DNA of 64,000 bases from Planctomycetota bacterium (GTDB lineage: Bacteria > Planctomycetota > Planctomycetia > Pirellulales > Pirellulaceae), in NCBI GenBank assembly GCA_026692905.1, contig JAPLNL010000112.1:38865-102864 (forward strand), in the 5' to 3' direction. This document shows positions 63,655 through 64,000 of the stretch, one piece after another; the stretch's first letter is position 1; each line of letters begins with the position of its first letter. Under the pieces are notes generated by a model. The model was not told the DNA's origin, made no database searches, and worked only from the letters and a program-made list of their open reading frames with translations. A program made the translations under genes and the position numbers.

Positions 63655-64000
63655 CGTAGAACTCCTAACGGCAGATAGGACTGGAGGGAAAGTTGGTGGG
63701 ATTATGAAGGCAGGGCCAAGGTGAAATAACGCACCTCAGATACCTAAGTATAGTGCCTCGGCAGCCCAGTGGGGTCCGGTCCAAGGTTTTTTCCACTTTT
63801 CGTTTAACAATCAGCCGGAGCCGTACTTCCTTCGCACGCTCCCCACGTTAGTGCCTAGTTAGCACGACGCGCAAGCTAGTGCCTTTTTAGCACGACGCGC
63901 AAGCTAGTGAATTGGAGACTAGATTCACTAGTGCCGGAATTGGTAGTTGGCCTTTGATGGGAGCGACATCCTGCCTATTTGCACAATAGTGCTCCATCGC
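63655..64000. repeat. Repeat-filled end of window
   Basis: Upstream of the DUF1501 operon. Contains a half copy of family D (63801-63826, CGTTTAACAATCAGCCG) and two direct family B arms (63860-63881 and 63888-63910, 28 bases apart), then TTCACTAGTGCC. The operon promoter should lie near 63660-63780; none is obvious. No gene seen. Confidence 0.7.

Noticed and set aside
1..64000. tRNA or rRNA genes
   Set aside because: I scanned intergenic DNA for T-loop and anticodon-stem patterns by eye and saw none; short GGTTCGA matches fall in coding or non-folding sequence.

Overview
The window looks like the chromosome of a planctomycete, most likely order Pirellulales. The evidence is the gene content: DUF1501 and DUF1549/DUF1553 proteins, two DUF1080 proteins, a type I sulfatase, a PQQ-like beta-propeller protein, Tat-exported sugar isomerase-like proteins, a MoxR/DUF58/DUF4129/DUF4350 cluster and a complete Mla (MCE) lipid-transport operon. 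Shine-Dalgarno sequences are mostly weak, several genes appear to use GTG or TTG starts, and intergenic regions carry several families of short dispersed palindromic repeats.

Layout. 1-6.1 kb: a respiratory/oxygen-sensing cluster on the + strand. It holds the 3' part of a ccoI/fixI copper ATPase, ccoS, a broken CXXCH heme-protein gene, a FixL-like PAS histidine kinase that keeps the heme-ligand His and the distal Arg, a tandem universal stress protein and a macro-domain protein. The last two genes are each preceded by a -24/-12 (sigma-54) promoter match. 6.3-12.6 kb, mostly minus strand: a membrane-anchored GTPase, a DUF1080 protein, a CorC/HlyC transporter, a small BON protein, an MsrP remnant and a DTW-domain tRNA modification enzyme. 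12.6-15.6 kb: mlaE-mlaF-mlaD on the minus strand, with the DTW gene coupled behind mlaD. 15.9-21.2 kb, plus strand: an NMT1-type binding lipoprotein, then hpt, two glycosyltransferases and a LarA-like gene.

21.5-25.5 kb, minus: a DUF1080-ThuA protein, an internally deleted mini-copy of a PQQ-like gene, and the full PQQ-like gene. 25.8-34.1 kb, plus: a sugar isomerase-like protein, a RegA/PrrA-type response regulator, rhamnulokinase, a YkgJ-type Cys-cluster protein and a large secreted CBM9-like/transglutaminase/esterase fusion. 34.2-42.1 kb, minus: DUF4129, DUF4350, MoxR, DUF58 and two small membrane proteins, several with 4-base overlaps. 42.5-48.3 kb: a sulfatase (minus), a 1257-residue secreted protein (plus) and a CPBP-protease-like remnant. 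48.3-56.8 kb, minus: an O-methyltransferase, then housekeeping genes pgpH, phoH, cdsA, ychF and lysS. 56.9-57.4 kb: a degenerate receiver protein. 57.4-63.7 kb, minus: an operon DUF1501, DUF1549/1553, PPC-domain protein.

How the genes may work together. The most coherent unit is the first 6 kb, where cbb3 oxidase maturation genes sit beside a probable heme-based O2 sensor kinase and two putative sigma-54-driven stress genes. The second theme is genome plasticity: at least six families of intergenic palindromes (A to F), one concentric nested palindrome, one hairpin whose loop holds a 12-bp tandem array, two palindromes apparently read in frame at the 5' ends of exported-protein genes, and four gene remnants. 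No tRNA, rRNA, CRISPR array, prophage or transposase gene was seen.
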